Assembly: GCF_902833905.1 (NCBI RefSeq)
Contig: NZ_CADFGP010000035.1
Location: forward strand, 1 to 64,000
Direction of reading: 5' to 3'
DNA: 64,000 nt
DNA from: Paraburkholderia tuberum STM678
Lineage (GTDB): Bacteria; Pseudomonadota; Gammaproteobacteria; Burkholderiales; Burkholderiaceae
The translations under genes and the position numbers were made by a program. This document shows, in pieces, positions 36,600 to 45,452 of the stretch. A model generated the notes under the pieces. That model was not told where the DNA came from. It saw nothing but the letters and a program-made list of their open reading frames with translations, and made no database searches. How positions within the stretch are numbered: the first letter of the stretch is position 1; each line of letters opens with the position of its first letter.

Positions 36600-37355
36600 C
36601 TATTTCCATTTGATTGGGGCGAGGCGCCAGATATTCTCTGCGGCCTCCTTGCCGACATGGTGGCCGAGCCAGCTCGCCATCATTCCACCGGCAATACCCC
36701 CCAGCACAATTGCCCCGCCTTCCGCCAACTCTCCTACGACCGGAATCATCAACGATGGCGCGGCCCATGTGCCAGCCCATGCCGCGCCAGCCGCCGCACC
36801 TGCCCACATGCCTCCCGTGCCCGCTGCCAATCCACCGATGGCTCCTGCAAATTCCTCAGTCGCTACTCGCGCTTTGTCCTTCTGCGGCGCTTTCTCGATG
36901 ACTACGCCGACGGCAACAATCTCAATCACGATGCCGGCGGACCCAGCCATCCGGCCTACAAATGCGATACGGTTAACGACAGACCGCGTTTTGCCGACGC
37001 TCAGCAGAACCGCTTCTATATTGCCTTTTTTTCGAAGCAGGGTGTCCAGGGTTGGCAAATTTTTGGATGGTTTGAGCGCCTCAGAGTAAAAGCGCCCGAA
37101 TGGACTTAGACGCCTGCGCATTTCAATCACCAAACCGTTGCGTTGCACTTCGACCAATTGTCTGGCTTCCTCGTGAGTGATATTCCCACGCTGAAGGAGT
37201 CGCTTGGCCTGTTGCTGAATTACGGAATTCGTCTTGTCATAGATGTGTCTTGCATATCCGTCCCAAGCCATATTCGCGGCGACGGGAAACTGAATGTTAA
37301 CTACATCTGAAACTTTAGCGGTATAGCTGTATCGTGTTCTACTTTGATCTGCCAT
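36600..37355 (-). CDS. Unrecognised protein with C-terminal glycine-zipper membrane region
   Basis: A 251-residue protein with no signal peptide. The N-terminal 135 residues are soluble and basic, with a helix RQLVEVQRNGLVIEMRRRL. Residues about 130-160 form a hydrophobic helix (AGSAGIVIEIVAVGVVIE). Residues about 175-240 are a Gly/Ala-rich hydrophobic stretch, including GAIGGLAAGTGGMWAGAAAG and GGIAGGMMASWLGHH, typical of glycine-zipper pore formers. Together with the small downstream gene, this suggests a membrane-active toxin such as a type VI effector. No secretion genes are adjacent. Codon choice is visibly less GC-rich than in neighbours. Confidence 0.7.
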   Translation of the reverse strand: MADQSRTRYSYTAKVSDVVNIQFPVAANMAWDGYARHIYDKTNSVIQQQAKRLLQRGNITHEEARQLVEVQRNGLVIEMRRRLSPFGRFYSEALKPSKNLPTLDTLLRKKGNIEAVLLSVGKTRSVVNRIAFVGRMAGSAGIVIEIVAVGVVIEKAPQKDKARVATEEFAGAIGGLAAGTGGMWAGAAAGAAWAGTWAAPSLMIPVVGELAEGGAIVLGGIAGGMMASWLGHHVGKEAAENIWRLAPIKWK

Positions 37356-37698
37356 TATCTAACTCGCATTGAGAAAATCGAAAATCTTGCATAGTCTATA
37401 TGGCGAATCATCCTAAAATTGCGGCGATAGCTACCGTGACCTAAGCGCACTGTGCGCGGCAACCGTGACTCAAAGCAGTGCGCGGGTAGCCCAAAACTGG
37501 ACGGAAAGGAAACGCACGAAAAAAGTATGAGCAAGTGTTAAATAACGGGATGCAGATCCAACGCAAATCATCGTCATGACCTCGGATATTGATGATATCT
37601 CCAATCGAGAGCCCTTTTTCGCGATTCTGATACAGTTCTATTCACCACAGACTCACGATGGGCGTCCGATCGATCTTTGAAATAGACAACGGTTTGAA
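37356..37698. other. Low-GC intergenic stretch
   Basis: 343 bases between divergent island genes, clearly more AT-rich than the rest of the window. No gene, tRNA or insertion-sequence end was recognised. It must hold the promoters of both flanking genes. Confidence 0.5.
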
Positions 37699-38028
37699 AT
37701 GAACGAAAGTGAAACCTTTGAGCGTCGCCGTTTAGTGGCAGTGGCACAGGCAATGTTGGACGGCAATCTATTCGTTCTTGAAGGGGCGGCGCAGCTACTC
37801 GCTCTTAAGAATCAGTTAGACGGGATTGCCGATCGCGATCCGGACTTTGATGTCTTCGTCGTCATTCGATCAGAGACCGATCATTTGCCTCTCGAAGCGC
37901 AACGGTCGCAGTGGCTATCTGAGGCGCTTGCTCGTCTTGAGCCCGAGTTCAAAAGCTCGCAAGAGTGGGCAAGCTCTTTCGCGCCTCAAGCATGCATCGA
38001 TCTGATAGCACGATTCAGTGATCGATAA
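37699..38028 (+). CDS. Unrecognised small acidic protein (DUF2489-like pattern)
   Basis: A 109-residue cytosolic protein. It begins ERRRLVAVAQAMLDGNLFVLEGA and contains DPDFDVFVVIRSETDHLPLE with QWLSEALARLEPEF, a layout I associate with the DUF2489 family of unknown function. It is divergent from the glycine-zipper gene in the same AT-richer island. It may be a further immunity or orphan gene; the sequence itself gives no activity. Confidence 0.65.
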   Translation: MNESETFERRRLVAVAQAMLDGNLFVLEGAAQLLALKNQLDGIADRDPDFDVFVVIRSETDHLPLEAQRSQWLSEALARLEPEFKSSQEWASSFAPQACIDLIARFSDR

Positions 38029-38203
38029 ACACCGTTGAGGCGCTGCAGAGCACGTGTACTGTGGCTTGCTTCTGATTCGTTTCGCACCGTACAAACAAAT
38101 CGTATTAGGTTCAATGCGTTAGCCCGTTGTTCAGACAGTTTTCAACAGGTTCATCAACACGAACTGGGGATAAGTGCGCCGCGTTCCGTACGGAATCCGA
38201 GAC

Positions 38204-39781
38204 TTAGTTGGATGTCACCGTGTTCGTCGTCCCAACCGATGCAGGCGCAGAAGCCGAAGTCGCCGCAGCCGATGATGCGCCTGCCTGATCAACCGGCGGA
38301 TTCCCCATCGCCTGAAACAGCGCGGCCGTATCCGTCAGCCGCGCGCTCATATAGCGGATCTCATCGAGCTGCGCGTTGCGCCATTGCTGCTCGCTCGAAC
38401 GCGTCGCGGCGACGGGCAGCGCGCCGAGCCGATAGCGCGCCGAGGTCTCGTTGAACACACCCTGTGCCGAACGCGCGGCAACGTTCGCGGCGTCGAGCGA
38501 CTGCGCGTCGTGCTCGAGTGAGGCGAGCGTGTCGGCGACGTTCTGAAACGCGGCCAGCACAGTCTGTTTGTACTGCGACACGCTCGCTTCATACGTGTGC
38601 TGCGCCGCGCGGCGCTGCGCGAGCAGCGCGCCGCCGTGAAACAGCGGTTGCGACAGCGACGCGCCGATGCTCCAGATGGCCCCCGCACCGGACATCGCGA
38701 CCGGCCAGCTAAACCCGCCTTGTCCCATCGATGCCGACAGCGACAGACTCGGGAACATCTGCGCGGTGGCGACGCCCACATCGGTCGCAGCGGCCTTCAG
38801 CGCGGCGTCGGCGGCCTCGATGTCAGGCCGCGTGCGCAGCAGCTCCGACGGCACCACCACCGGCACCTGCTTCGGCACATGCAACTGCGCGAGATCGATG
38901 TCGTCGGGCGCGGCATCGGGTGTGCGGCCAAGCAGCACCGCGAGCGCGTGACGCGTAGTGAGCCACTGTTGCTTCAGCGCCGGCAGACTCGCCGACACGC
39001 TCGCCGCGCTCTGCTGCGCGTTCAGCAGATCGGCATGCGATACCGCACCGAGCGCGAAGCGCCGCTCGGTATCGCGCGCCTGATCGTTGGCGAGGACCAC
39101 GAGCCGCTCGGTCGTATCGACCTGAGCATGCAGCGCGGCGCTCGTGATCGTCGCGGTCACGATGTTCGCGGCGAGCGCGCGCCGCGCCGCCTCGAGCTGG
39201 TAGACCTGCACGTTCACGCGCGCGGCGAGCGCCGCGTTCGCGAGCCGCGCGGCGCCGAACAGATCGAACGTGTAGTGCGCCTGCAACTGGCCGACGAACA
39301 CGTTGTACAGAAACGTGTTCGGTCCGATCTCGGGGATCGCGAGCGCGCGATTGCGGGTGGCCTGGCCGCCGGCGTCGATGGTCGGCAGCAGCGAGCTGCC
39401 GACCTGCGCGCGCAATTGCTCGCGCGCGGCCGCGAGACTGCGGTCGGTCGCGTCGAGCGTCGGACTATTGCGCAGGCCTTCGTCGACGAGCGCGTTCAGC
39501 GCATCCGAGCGGTACAGCTTCCACCATTCGGGCACCGGCTGCGCGCCGGTCACGAACTGCTGCGAGACGCCCTGCGCAGTCACGGTTTGCGTCGGTAGCG
39601 GCTCGGCACCGTAGTGCGCGGGCTGCGGCATCGCGGGCGCATCGCCGTTCGGTCCGAACGAGCAAGCGCCGAGCATGCAGGTGATGCCGGCGATGCTGGT
39701 GGCAAGCGTGGTACGGGCCAGCGCGTCGAAGCGCGCGCGGCGGTGGCGGGATAGGGCGGGAATAGTCATGCTCGTGCTCAT
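38204..39781 (-). CDS. NodT-type outer membrane efflux lipoprotein
   Basis: A 525-residue TolC-like outer membrane factor. The lipobox LGAC places the lipidated Cys at about residue 40. Two long-helix repeats follow, with SPTLDATDRSLAAAREQLRAQVGSSLLPTIDAGG and DFLNAQ-type segments (SHADLLNAQQSAA), and LRTRPDIEAADAALKAA. It is the third gene of an RND operon, two bases after the pump's stop. A Thr/Ala/Ser-rich tail is unusual but not disruptive. Confidence 0.92.
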   Translation of the reverse strand: MSTSMTIPALSRHRRARFDALARTTLATSIAGITCMLGACSFGPNGDAPAMPQPAHYGAEPLPTQTVTAQGVSQQFVTGAQPVPEWWKLYRSDALNALVDEGLRNSPTLDATDRSLAAAREQLRAQVGSSLLPTIDAGGQATRNRALAIPEIGPNTFLYNVFVGQLQAHYTFDLFGAARLANAALAARVNVQVYQLEAARRALAANIVTATITSAALHAQVDTTERLVVLANDQARDTERRFALGAVSHADLLNAQQSAASVSASLPALKQQWLTTRHALAVLLGRTPDAAPDDIDLAQLHVPKQVPVVVPSELLRTRPDIEAADAALKAAATDVGVATAQMFPSLSLSASMGQGGFSWPVAMSGAGAIWSIGASLSQPLFHGGALLAQRRAAQHTYEASVSQYKQTVLAAFQNVADTLASLEHDAQSLDAANVAARSAQGVFNETSARYRLGALPVAATRSSEQQWRNAQLDEIRYMSARLTDTAALFQAMGNPPVDQAGASSAAATSASAPASVGTTNTVTSN

Positions 39782-39783
39782 GC

Positions 39784-42700
39784 TCAGTTACCCGTGTGCG
39801 TGGCGCCGGCACCGGACGGCGTCTGCGGCTCGCGCTCGTCGGCGCGTACGCGGAACGACGCGGCGTACAACGCGGGCAGATAGAACAGCGTGAGGATCGT
39901 CGCGCTCGTGATGCCGCCCATCAGCGCGGTGGCCATCGGCCCGAAGAAGTTCGAGCGCAGCAGCGGGATCAGCGCGAGCACGGCGGCCGCGGCGGTCAGC
40001 GTGATCGGCCGGAACCGCCGCACGGTCGCGCCGACGATCGCATCGAAGCGCTTGTGCCCCGACGCAATGTCCTGCTCGATCTGATCGACGAGAATCACCG
40101 AGTTGCGCATGATGATGCCGAACATCGCGATCACGCCGAGCATCGCGACGAAACCGAACGGCTGGCCGAACAGCAGCAAGGTGAGCACGACGCCGATCAG
40201 GCCGAGCGGCGCGGTCAGCACGACCATCAGCACGCGCGCGAAGCTTTGCAGCTGGATCATCAGCAGCGTGAGCACCGCGATCACCATGATCGGAATCTGC
40301 GCGTTGATCGAGGTTTGACCCTTGGCGCTTTCCTCGACGGAGCCACCGATCTCGATCCGGTAGCCGACCGGCAGCGTCGCGCGGATCGGCGCGAGCGCGC
40401 GGTCCACCGCGTGCGTGACGTCGATGCCTTGCGCGCCGGCCGCCACGTCCGACTGCACGGTGATGGTCGGCTGACGGTCGCGTTCCCAGATCACGCCGTA
40501 TTCGAGGTCGTTGCGCAGATGTCCGAGCGTGCCGAGCGGCACCGGGCCGTTGGGCGTCGGCATCGCGAGCGCGGTCAGCCGCGACGGGTCGACGCGTTCG
40601 GCGCGCGGCGCGCGCAGATCGACGCTGATCAGCTTGTCGCGCTCCCGATACTGCGTGACCGTGTAGCCGGACATCGTCATCGCGAGGAAGCTGGCGATGT
40701 CTTCGGACGTCACGCCGAGTTCGCGCGCGCGCTTCTGGTCAATCTCGAAGCGCACCGAGCGCTCGGCGGGTTCGTCCCAGTCGAACTGCACGTTGCGCGT
40801 GCCGCGATTGGCGCGCATCGACGCGGCGACGCGTTCGGCGATCGAGCGCACGGTCGCGATGTCGTCGCCGCTCACGCGGAACTGCACCGGATAGCCGACC
40901 GGCGGCCCGTTCTCGAGGCGCGACAGGCGCGTGCGGATCGCCGGGAAGTTGTTGAGCAACTCCGGTTCGAGCCACTGCGCGAGCTTCTCGCGATCCTTGA
41001 CCGACTTCGCGGTGATCACGAACTGTGCGAAGTTCGGCTGCTGCAATTGCTGATCGAGCGGCAGATAGAAGCGCGGCGCGCCGGTGCCGACGAAGCTGAC
41101 TGAGTGATCGATTTCAGGCCGGCCTTTGAGAACCTGTTCGAGGCGCTGCGCCTGGCGCAGCGTTGCATCGAACGACGCGCCTTCGGGCAGCCGCACATCG
41201 ACCAGCAACTCCGGCCGGTCCGAGCTCGGGAAGAACTGCTGCGGCACGAGCGAGAAGCCGGCCATCGCGAGCACGAACAGCAGCACGGTGATCGCGAGCA
41301 CGACGAAGCGCCGCTCGATGCACCAGCCGATCCAGCCGCGCAAGCGCGTGTAGAAGCGCGTGTCGTAGATGTCATGTTCGTGATCGTCAGGCTCGTGCGC
41401 ATGGCGCTTGCGCTCGGGCAGCATGTGATAGCCGAGCAGCGGAATCAGCACGACCGCCGCGAGCCACGACGCGATCAGCGCGATCGCCGACACCTCGAAG
41501 ATCGAGCGCGTGTACTCGCCGGTGCTCGACTTCGCGAGCGCGATCGGCAGGAAGCCGGATACGGTGACGAGCGTGCCGGTCAGCATCGGAAACGCGGTGC
41601 TGGAGTACGCGAAGGCCGCGGCGCGCGTGCGGTTCCAGCCTTGCTCGAGCTTCACCGACATCATTTCGACCGCGATGATCGCATCGTCGACGAGCAGGCC
41701 GAGCGCGAGCACGAGTGTGCCGAGCGATACCTTGTGCAGGCCGATATCGAACAGGTACATGCACAACGCGGTGACCGCGAGCACCACCGGAATCGAGATC
41801 ACGACCACCATGCCGGTGCGCACGCCGAGCGACACGAGGCTCACGACCAGCACGATCGCGACCGCTTCGGCGACCGCTTCGAGGAAGTCGTCGACCGAGC
41901 GCGCGACCGCGTGCGGCATGCTCGATACTTCGACGAGATTCAATCCGGCGGGCAGCGCGGCGCGCAGTTGGGTCATCTGCTGATCGAGCGCGCGGCCGAG
42001 GCGGATCACGTCGCCGCCCGGCTGCATCGTCACGCCGATACCGAGCACGGGTTTGCCGCCGAAGCGCATCTGCGTGACGACGGGGTCGTCGTAGCCGCGC
42101 TTGATCGTCGCGATGTCGCCGAGACGCAACGTGCGATTGTTGATGCGGATCAGCGTGTCGGCGAGCGCGGCCACGTCGTTGAACTGGCCGCTCGGGCGCA
42201 CGAACACGCGGTCGTCCGTGGTGGTCAGCGTACCCGCGGGAGCGATCGTGTTCTGCGCGTTGATCGCCTGCCCAAGCTGTTGCGGCGAGATGCCGAGACG
42301 CGTCAACTGCGTGTTCGCGATCTCGATGTAGATGTGCTGATCGGGATCGCCGAAATAGTCGACCTTGCCGACGCCCGGCACGCGCACCAGCACCGAGCGT
42401 AGCTGGTCCGCGTAATCGTGCAGTTGCGCGGCGGAAAAGCCGTCGCCTTCGAGCGTGTAGATGTTGGTGTAGACGTCGCCGAATTCGTCGTTGAAGAACG
42501 GGCCCTGGATGCCCGGCGGCAAGCTCGACGCGATATCGCCGACTTTCTTGCGCACCTGGTACCACGTCTCGGGCACCTGGCTCACCGGCGCCGAGTCCTT
42601 CATCGTGAAGAAGATCAGCGATTCGCCGGGACGCGAGTAGCTGCGCACGAAATCGATGTACGGCGTTTCCTGCAGCTTGCGGCCGATGCGATCGGTCAGC

Positions 42701-42912
42701 TGCTCCTGCACCTGGCGCGCGGTGGCACCCGGCCAGAACGTGCGGATCACCATCACGCGGAACGTGAAGGGCGGGTCTTCCGACTGCGCGAGCCGCGTGT
42801 AGGCGAGGATGCCGAACGCGGTGGCGAGCGCGATCAGGAATACGACCAGCGCCTGATGACGCAGTGCCCACGCGGACAGATTGAAGCGTCCTTCTTCGTG
42901 CGACGTGCTCAT
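39784..42912 (-). CDS. RND family efflux pump (inner membrane)
   Basis: A 1042-residue proton-driven pump of the RND/HAE-1-like group. It has an N-terminal membrane helix (HQALVVFLIALATAFGILAY), two large periplasmic loops and two six-helix bundles. The proton-relay segment LVLALGLLVDDAIIAVEMM near residue 405 carries the paired aspartates. ATG at 42912 overlaps the adaptor stop. Substrates cannot be assigned; the motif VDDAI and repeat layout favour organic drugs rather than metals. Confidence 0.93.
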   Translation of the reverse strand: MSTSHEEGRFNLSAWALRHQALVVFLIALATAFGILAYTRLAQSEDPPFTFRVMVIRTFWPGATARQVQEQLTDRIGRKLQETPYIDFVRSYSRPGESLIFFTMKDSAPVSQVPETWYQVRKKVGDIASSLPPGIQGPFFNDEFGDVYTNIYTLEGDGFSAAQLHDYADQLRSVLVRVPGVGKVDYFGDPDQHIYIEIANTQLTRLGISPQQLGQAINAQNTIAPAGTLTTTDDRVFVRPSGQFNDVAALADTLIRINNRTLRLGDIATIKRGYDDPVVTQMRFGGKPVLGIGVTMQPGGDVIRLGRALDQQMTQLRAALPAGLNLVEVSSMPHAVARSVDDFLEAVAEAVAIVLVVSLVSLGVRTGMVVVISIPVVLAVTALCMYLFDIGLHKVSLGTLVLALGLLVDDAIIAVEMMSVKLEQGWNRTRAAAFAYSSTAFPMLTGTLVTVSGFLPIALAKSSTGEYTRSIFEVSAIALIASWLAAVVLIPLLGYHMLPERKRHAHEPDDHEHDIYDTRFYTRLRGWIGWCIERRFVVLAITVLLFVLAMAGFSLVPQQFFPSSDRPELLVDVRLPEGASFDATLRQAQRLEQVLKGRPEIDHSVSFVGTGAPRFYLPLDQQLQQPNFAQFVITAKSVKDREKLAQWLEPELLNNFPAIRTRLSRLENGPPVGYPVQFRVSGDDIATVRSIAERVAASMRANRGTRNVQFDWDEPAERSVRFEIDQKRARELGVTSEDIASFLAMTMSGYTVTQYRERDKLISVDLRAPRAERVDPSRLTALAMPTPNGPVPLGTLGHLRNDLEYGVIWERDRQPTITVQSDVAAGAQGIDVTHAVDRALAPIRATLPVGYRIEIGGSVEESAKGQTSINAQIPIMVIAVLTLLMIQLQSFARVLMVVLTAPLGLIGVVLTLLLFGQPFGFVAMLGVIAMFGIIMRNSVILVDQIEQDIASGHKRFDAIVGATVRRFRPITLTAAAAVLALIPLLRSNFFGPMATALMGGITSATILTLFYLPALYAASFRVRADEREPQTPSGAGATHTGN

Positions 42913-44090
42913 GAAGCGAAGTCCTCGGGATGCAGCGGCGCGATCGCGCGGACTTTCTGGCCGGCGCTCACGGTGTGCACGCCTTGCAGCACGACGCTTT
43001 CGCCATCTTTCAGGCCATCGCTGACGACGAACGTGCGCTCGTAGTAGCGCGTGACGGTCACGCGACGCAGCTCGAGCGTGTTGTCCGCGGCGCGCACGAC
43101 CCACACGGCCGGTTCGCGCCCCTCGTGAAACAGCGCGGTGACCGGCAGCGTGAACACGCCGTGCTGCGCGGCCGCCGCGGCGAGCGGCACGGCCGGCGTG
43201 ACGTCGGCGGTCATGCCGAGGCGCACGTCGGCGCCGGCATCGAGCAGGGTCAGACGCGCGCGCCAGGTGCGGCTCTGCGGATCGGCGGCCGGCGACAGCT
43301 CGCGCACGCGTGCGCCGAGCTTGCGGCCCGGCAGCGCGGCGAGCGTGACGCTCGCGTTCCGGCCGACCGCGAATGCGGCGAGCGCGCTTTCGGGCACGTC
43401 GCACAGCACGTCGACGTCGCCGCTCCACGCGAGGTTGTAGACGGCCTGACCCGCCGACACGTTCTGGCCCGTGTCCGCCTGTTCAGCCGTGATGACGCCC
43501 GCATGACCGGCGACGAGCGTCGTGTACTGCAGCTGGTTCTTCGCGAGTGCCGCCTGCTGCTGCGCCTGATCGCGCTGCGCGAGCGCGGACGCGTAGGCGT
43601 TGGTGGTCTGTTCGAGCTGCGCGGGCGCGATCAGGTTTTCTTTGGCCTGCGCCCTGTCGCGTTCGAGCTGCTGCTGCGCATAGACGAGGTTGTGCTGCGC
43701 GGCGTCGAGCTGCGCCTGCGTGCTCGCGGCGTTTTTCTGCGCATCGGCCGGGTCGAGCAGCGCGACGACTTCGCCGCTTTTCACCGTGTCGCCGAGCCGT
43801 ACCCGCCGCTCGATGATCTTGCCGGCGACGCGGAACGACAGCGGCGTCGAATAGCGCGCCTGCACTTCGCCGGGCAGCGACGCCGCCTGCAGCGCGTGGC
43901 CGTCCGCATGCACGGCGAGCGCGACCACCGGGCGCGGCGCGGGCGCCGCGGCTTCCTTCTTCGAGCAGGCCGCGAGCACTAGCACGCCCGCCAGCGCCAG
44001 CGCGCAGGTCTGCCTGGAGAAACCGCGGTGAGAGGATGGGGGAGACTGCTGGCGCATCGCTGACGATGCAGGAGAACCGGGACGCTTCAC
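42909..44090 (-). CDS. RND efflux periplasmic adaptor lipoprotein
   Basis: A 393-residue membrane fusion protein with lipobox LVLAAC (Cys42). A biotinyl-lipoyl-like domain, a coiled hairpin (about 115-185, AQLDAAQHNLVYAQQQLERDR), and beta-barrel and membrane-proximal domains follow in order. A GTG start with GGGG nearby is preferred to ATG at 44057. The first gene of the operon, it is divergent from the TetR gene. Confidence 0.92.
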   Translation of the reverse strand: MKRPGSPASSAMRQQSPPSSHRGFSRQTCALALAGVLVLAACSKKEAAAPAPRPVVALAVHADGHALQAASLPGEVQARYSTPLSFRVAGKIIERRVRLGDTVKSGEVVALLDPADAQKNAASTQAQLDAAQHNLVYAQQQLERDRAQAKENLIAPAQLEQTTNAYASALAQRDQAQQQAALAKNQLQYTTLVAGHAGVITAEQADTGQNVSAGQAVYNLAWSGDVDVLCDVPESALAAFAVGRNASVTLAALPGRKLGARVRELSPAADPQSRTWRARLTLLDAGADVRLGMTADVTPAVPLAAAAAQHGVFTLPVTALFHEGREPAVWVVRAADNTLELRRVTVTRYYERTFVVSDGLKDGESVVLQGVHTVSAGQKVRAIAPLHPEDFAS

Positions 44091-44192
44091 AATTACCCCA
44101 ACTGGAGACAGCGAACGAACACGGCAAGCCGCGCGGCCCGCCAGCGAAGACCCGCATGCCGCGTCATGCTAATGGCATACAGGAATGGCTTT

Positions 44193-44226
44193 GAATGACG
44201 AAGCGCATTCTAATACACTCATGTAT
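44193..44226. promoter_or_regulatory. Candidate TetR operator upstream of the efflux operon
   Basis: Two dyads sit in the AT-rich gap between the divergent genes: GAATG-N8-CATTC (44193-44210) and ATACA-N4-TGTAT (44213-44226). The second is followed by further ATGCAT/GAAT runs. Positions suit repression of both promoters. Confidence 0.5.
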
Positions 44227-44275
44227 CTGAATGCATAGATGGATTTGAATTCTTTTGGGTGCTAGGCTTGCGGCC

Positions 44276-44893
44276 ATGAAACGTCAAAGACTGACAAGAG
44301 AGCAGAGCAAGGACCAGACGCGGGAGCGGCTGCTCGATGCCGCGCAGGCAATTTTCATGAAGAAGGGCTTCGTCGCGGCGAGTGTCGAGGACATCGCGGC
44401 GGCGGCCGGCTATACGCGCGGCGCGTTCTATTCGAACTTCCGCAGCAAGACCGAGCTGTTTCTGGAGCTATTGCGGCGCGATCACGAAGCGATGCAGGCG
44501 GGCCTGCATGCGATCTTCGAAAGCGCGGCGTCGCGCGAGGAGATGGAGGCGCGCGTGCTGCGCTACTACAGCTCGCTGCATCGCGAGAACAAGTGTTTTC
44601 TGCTGTGGGTCGAGGCGAAGCTACTGGCGGTGCGCGACGGCCGTTTCCGGCTGCGCTTCAACGCGTTCATGCACGAAAAGATCGAACAGTTGAGCGCCTA
44701 TGTGCGCGAGTTCTCGGAGCGCGTGGGCACGCCGATGTCGATGCCGCCCGAGCAACTCGCGATCGGCCTGATGGGTTTGTGCGACGGCGTGCAGTTCTTC
44801 TACACGGTCGATCCGCAGAATGTCCCGGCGGAGATGGCCGAAACGGTGCTGGCGGGGTTTTTCTCGCGCGTGGTGTTCGGGCGCGATGCGTAA
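44276..44893 (+). CDS. TetR/AcrR family repressor of the RND operon
   Basis: A 205-residue repressor. The helix-turn-helix region reads MKKGFVAASVEDIAAAAGYTRGAFYSNFRSKTELF (about 27-60), the AcrR-type pattern. A ligand-binding helical domain follows. It diverges from the efflux operon, and AT-rich dyads between them suggest it controls the pump and itself. The start at 44276 is chosen because residues before it are not TetR-like. Confidence 0.9.
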   Translation: MKRQRLTREQSKDQTRERLLDAAQAIFMKKGFVAASVEDIAAAAGYTRGAFYSNFRSKTELFLELLRRDHEAMQAGLHAIFESAASREEMEARVLRYYSSLHRENKCFLLWVEAKLLAVRDGRFRLRFNAFMHEKIEQLSAYVREFSERVGTPMSMPPEQLAIGLMGLCDGVQFFYTVDPQNVPAEMAETVLAGFFSRVVFGRDA

Positions 44894-44970
44894 CGGTAGG
44901 CGTTGAGCCTGGAGGCGCGGATGCGCGACCCGGAGGGATCGCGCATCAGATACGGTTCAAGGCGGAAAAA

Positions 44971-45216
44971 TCATTCGACCGGCAGTCGCGCGCAGGCCTC
45001 GGCGGCGGGCGCCGCGCACGCGAACGCGTACTGGCCGCTGGCGTCGAGGAATTTTTCCCCGGCGTGCAGGGCAACCTTGATATCGGGGCAGCGCTCGTAA
45101 CCGATATAGGCCGAGCCCGCGGCGGCCGACCAGCAAACCAGCGAAAACGCGATCTTTTCCAGCAGACGAAAACGATGTGGCATGGCGGTGTAGCGGTAAC
45201 TTTCTTTGGCCGCCAT
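44971..45216 (-). CDS. Small cysteine-containing membrane or exported hypothetical protein
   Basis: An 81-residue protein (or 70 if it starts at the Met at 45183). It has a hydrophobic segment FSLVCWSAAAGSAYIGY followed by a short domain with three further cysteines (ERCPDIKVA, AFACAAP, EACARLP). No family is recognised. It is probably translated, since the hydrophobic-then-Cys layout is coherent, but expression evidence is lacking. Confidence 0.5.
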   Translation of the reverse strand: MAAKESYRYTAMPHRFRLLEKIAFSLVCWSAAAGSAYIGYERCPDIKVALHAGEKFLDASGQYAFACAAPAAEACARLPVE

Positions 45217-45452
45217 CTTAGCAGCAAACTAGGGTTTATACCTAGCTAAAATCCACGATAGACGCCGTAATAGTGGCGCGATGGACACGCCGCGCCGAAT
45301 CTGACCGGAATGTCATGTCTGGGTCAGGGTTGGGACATGTCCTATCGCTAGAATCGGTTGCGTTGGGCGGACCCGCGCGCGCCCATGCGGCGCGGGTCGA
45401 CACAGGCGGCAACGGTTGCGCCGGCCCGGCTTTACCGAGGCAGGAGTCGTCC

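Noticed and set aside
39796-42402. Long plus-strand frames opposite the RND pump gene
   Set aside because: Composition and low complexity are typical of shadow frames; the minus strand encodes an intact RND pump.
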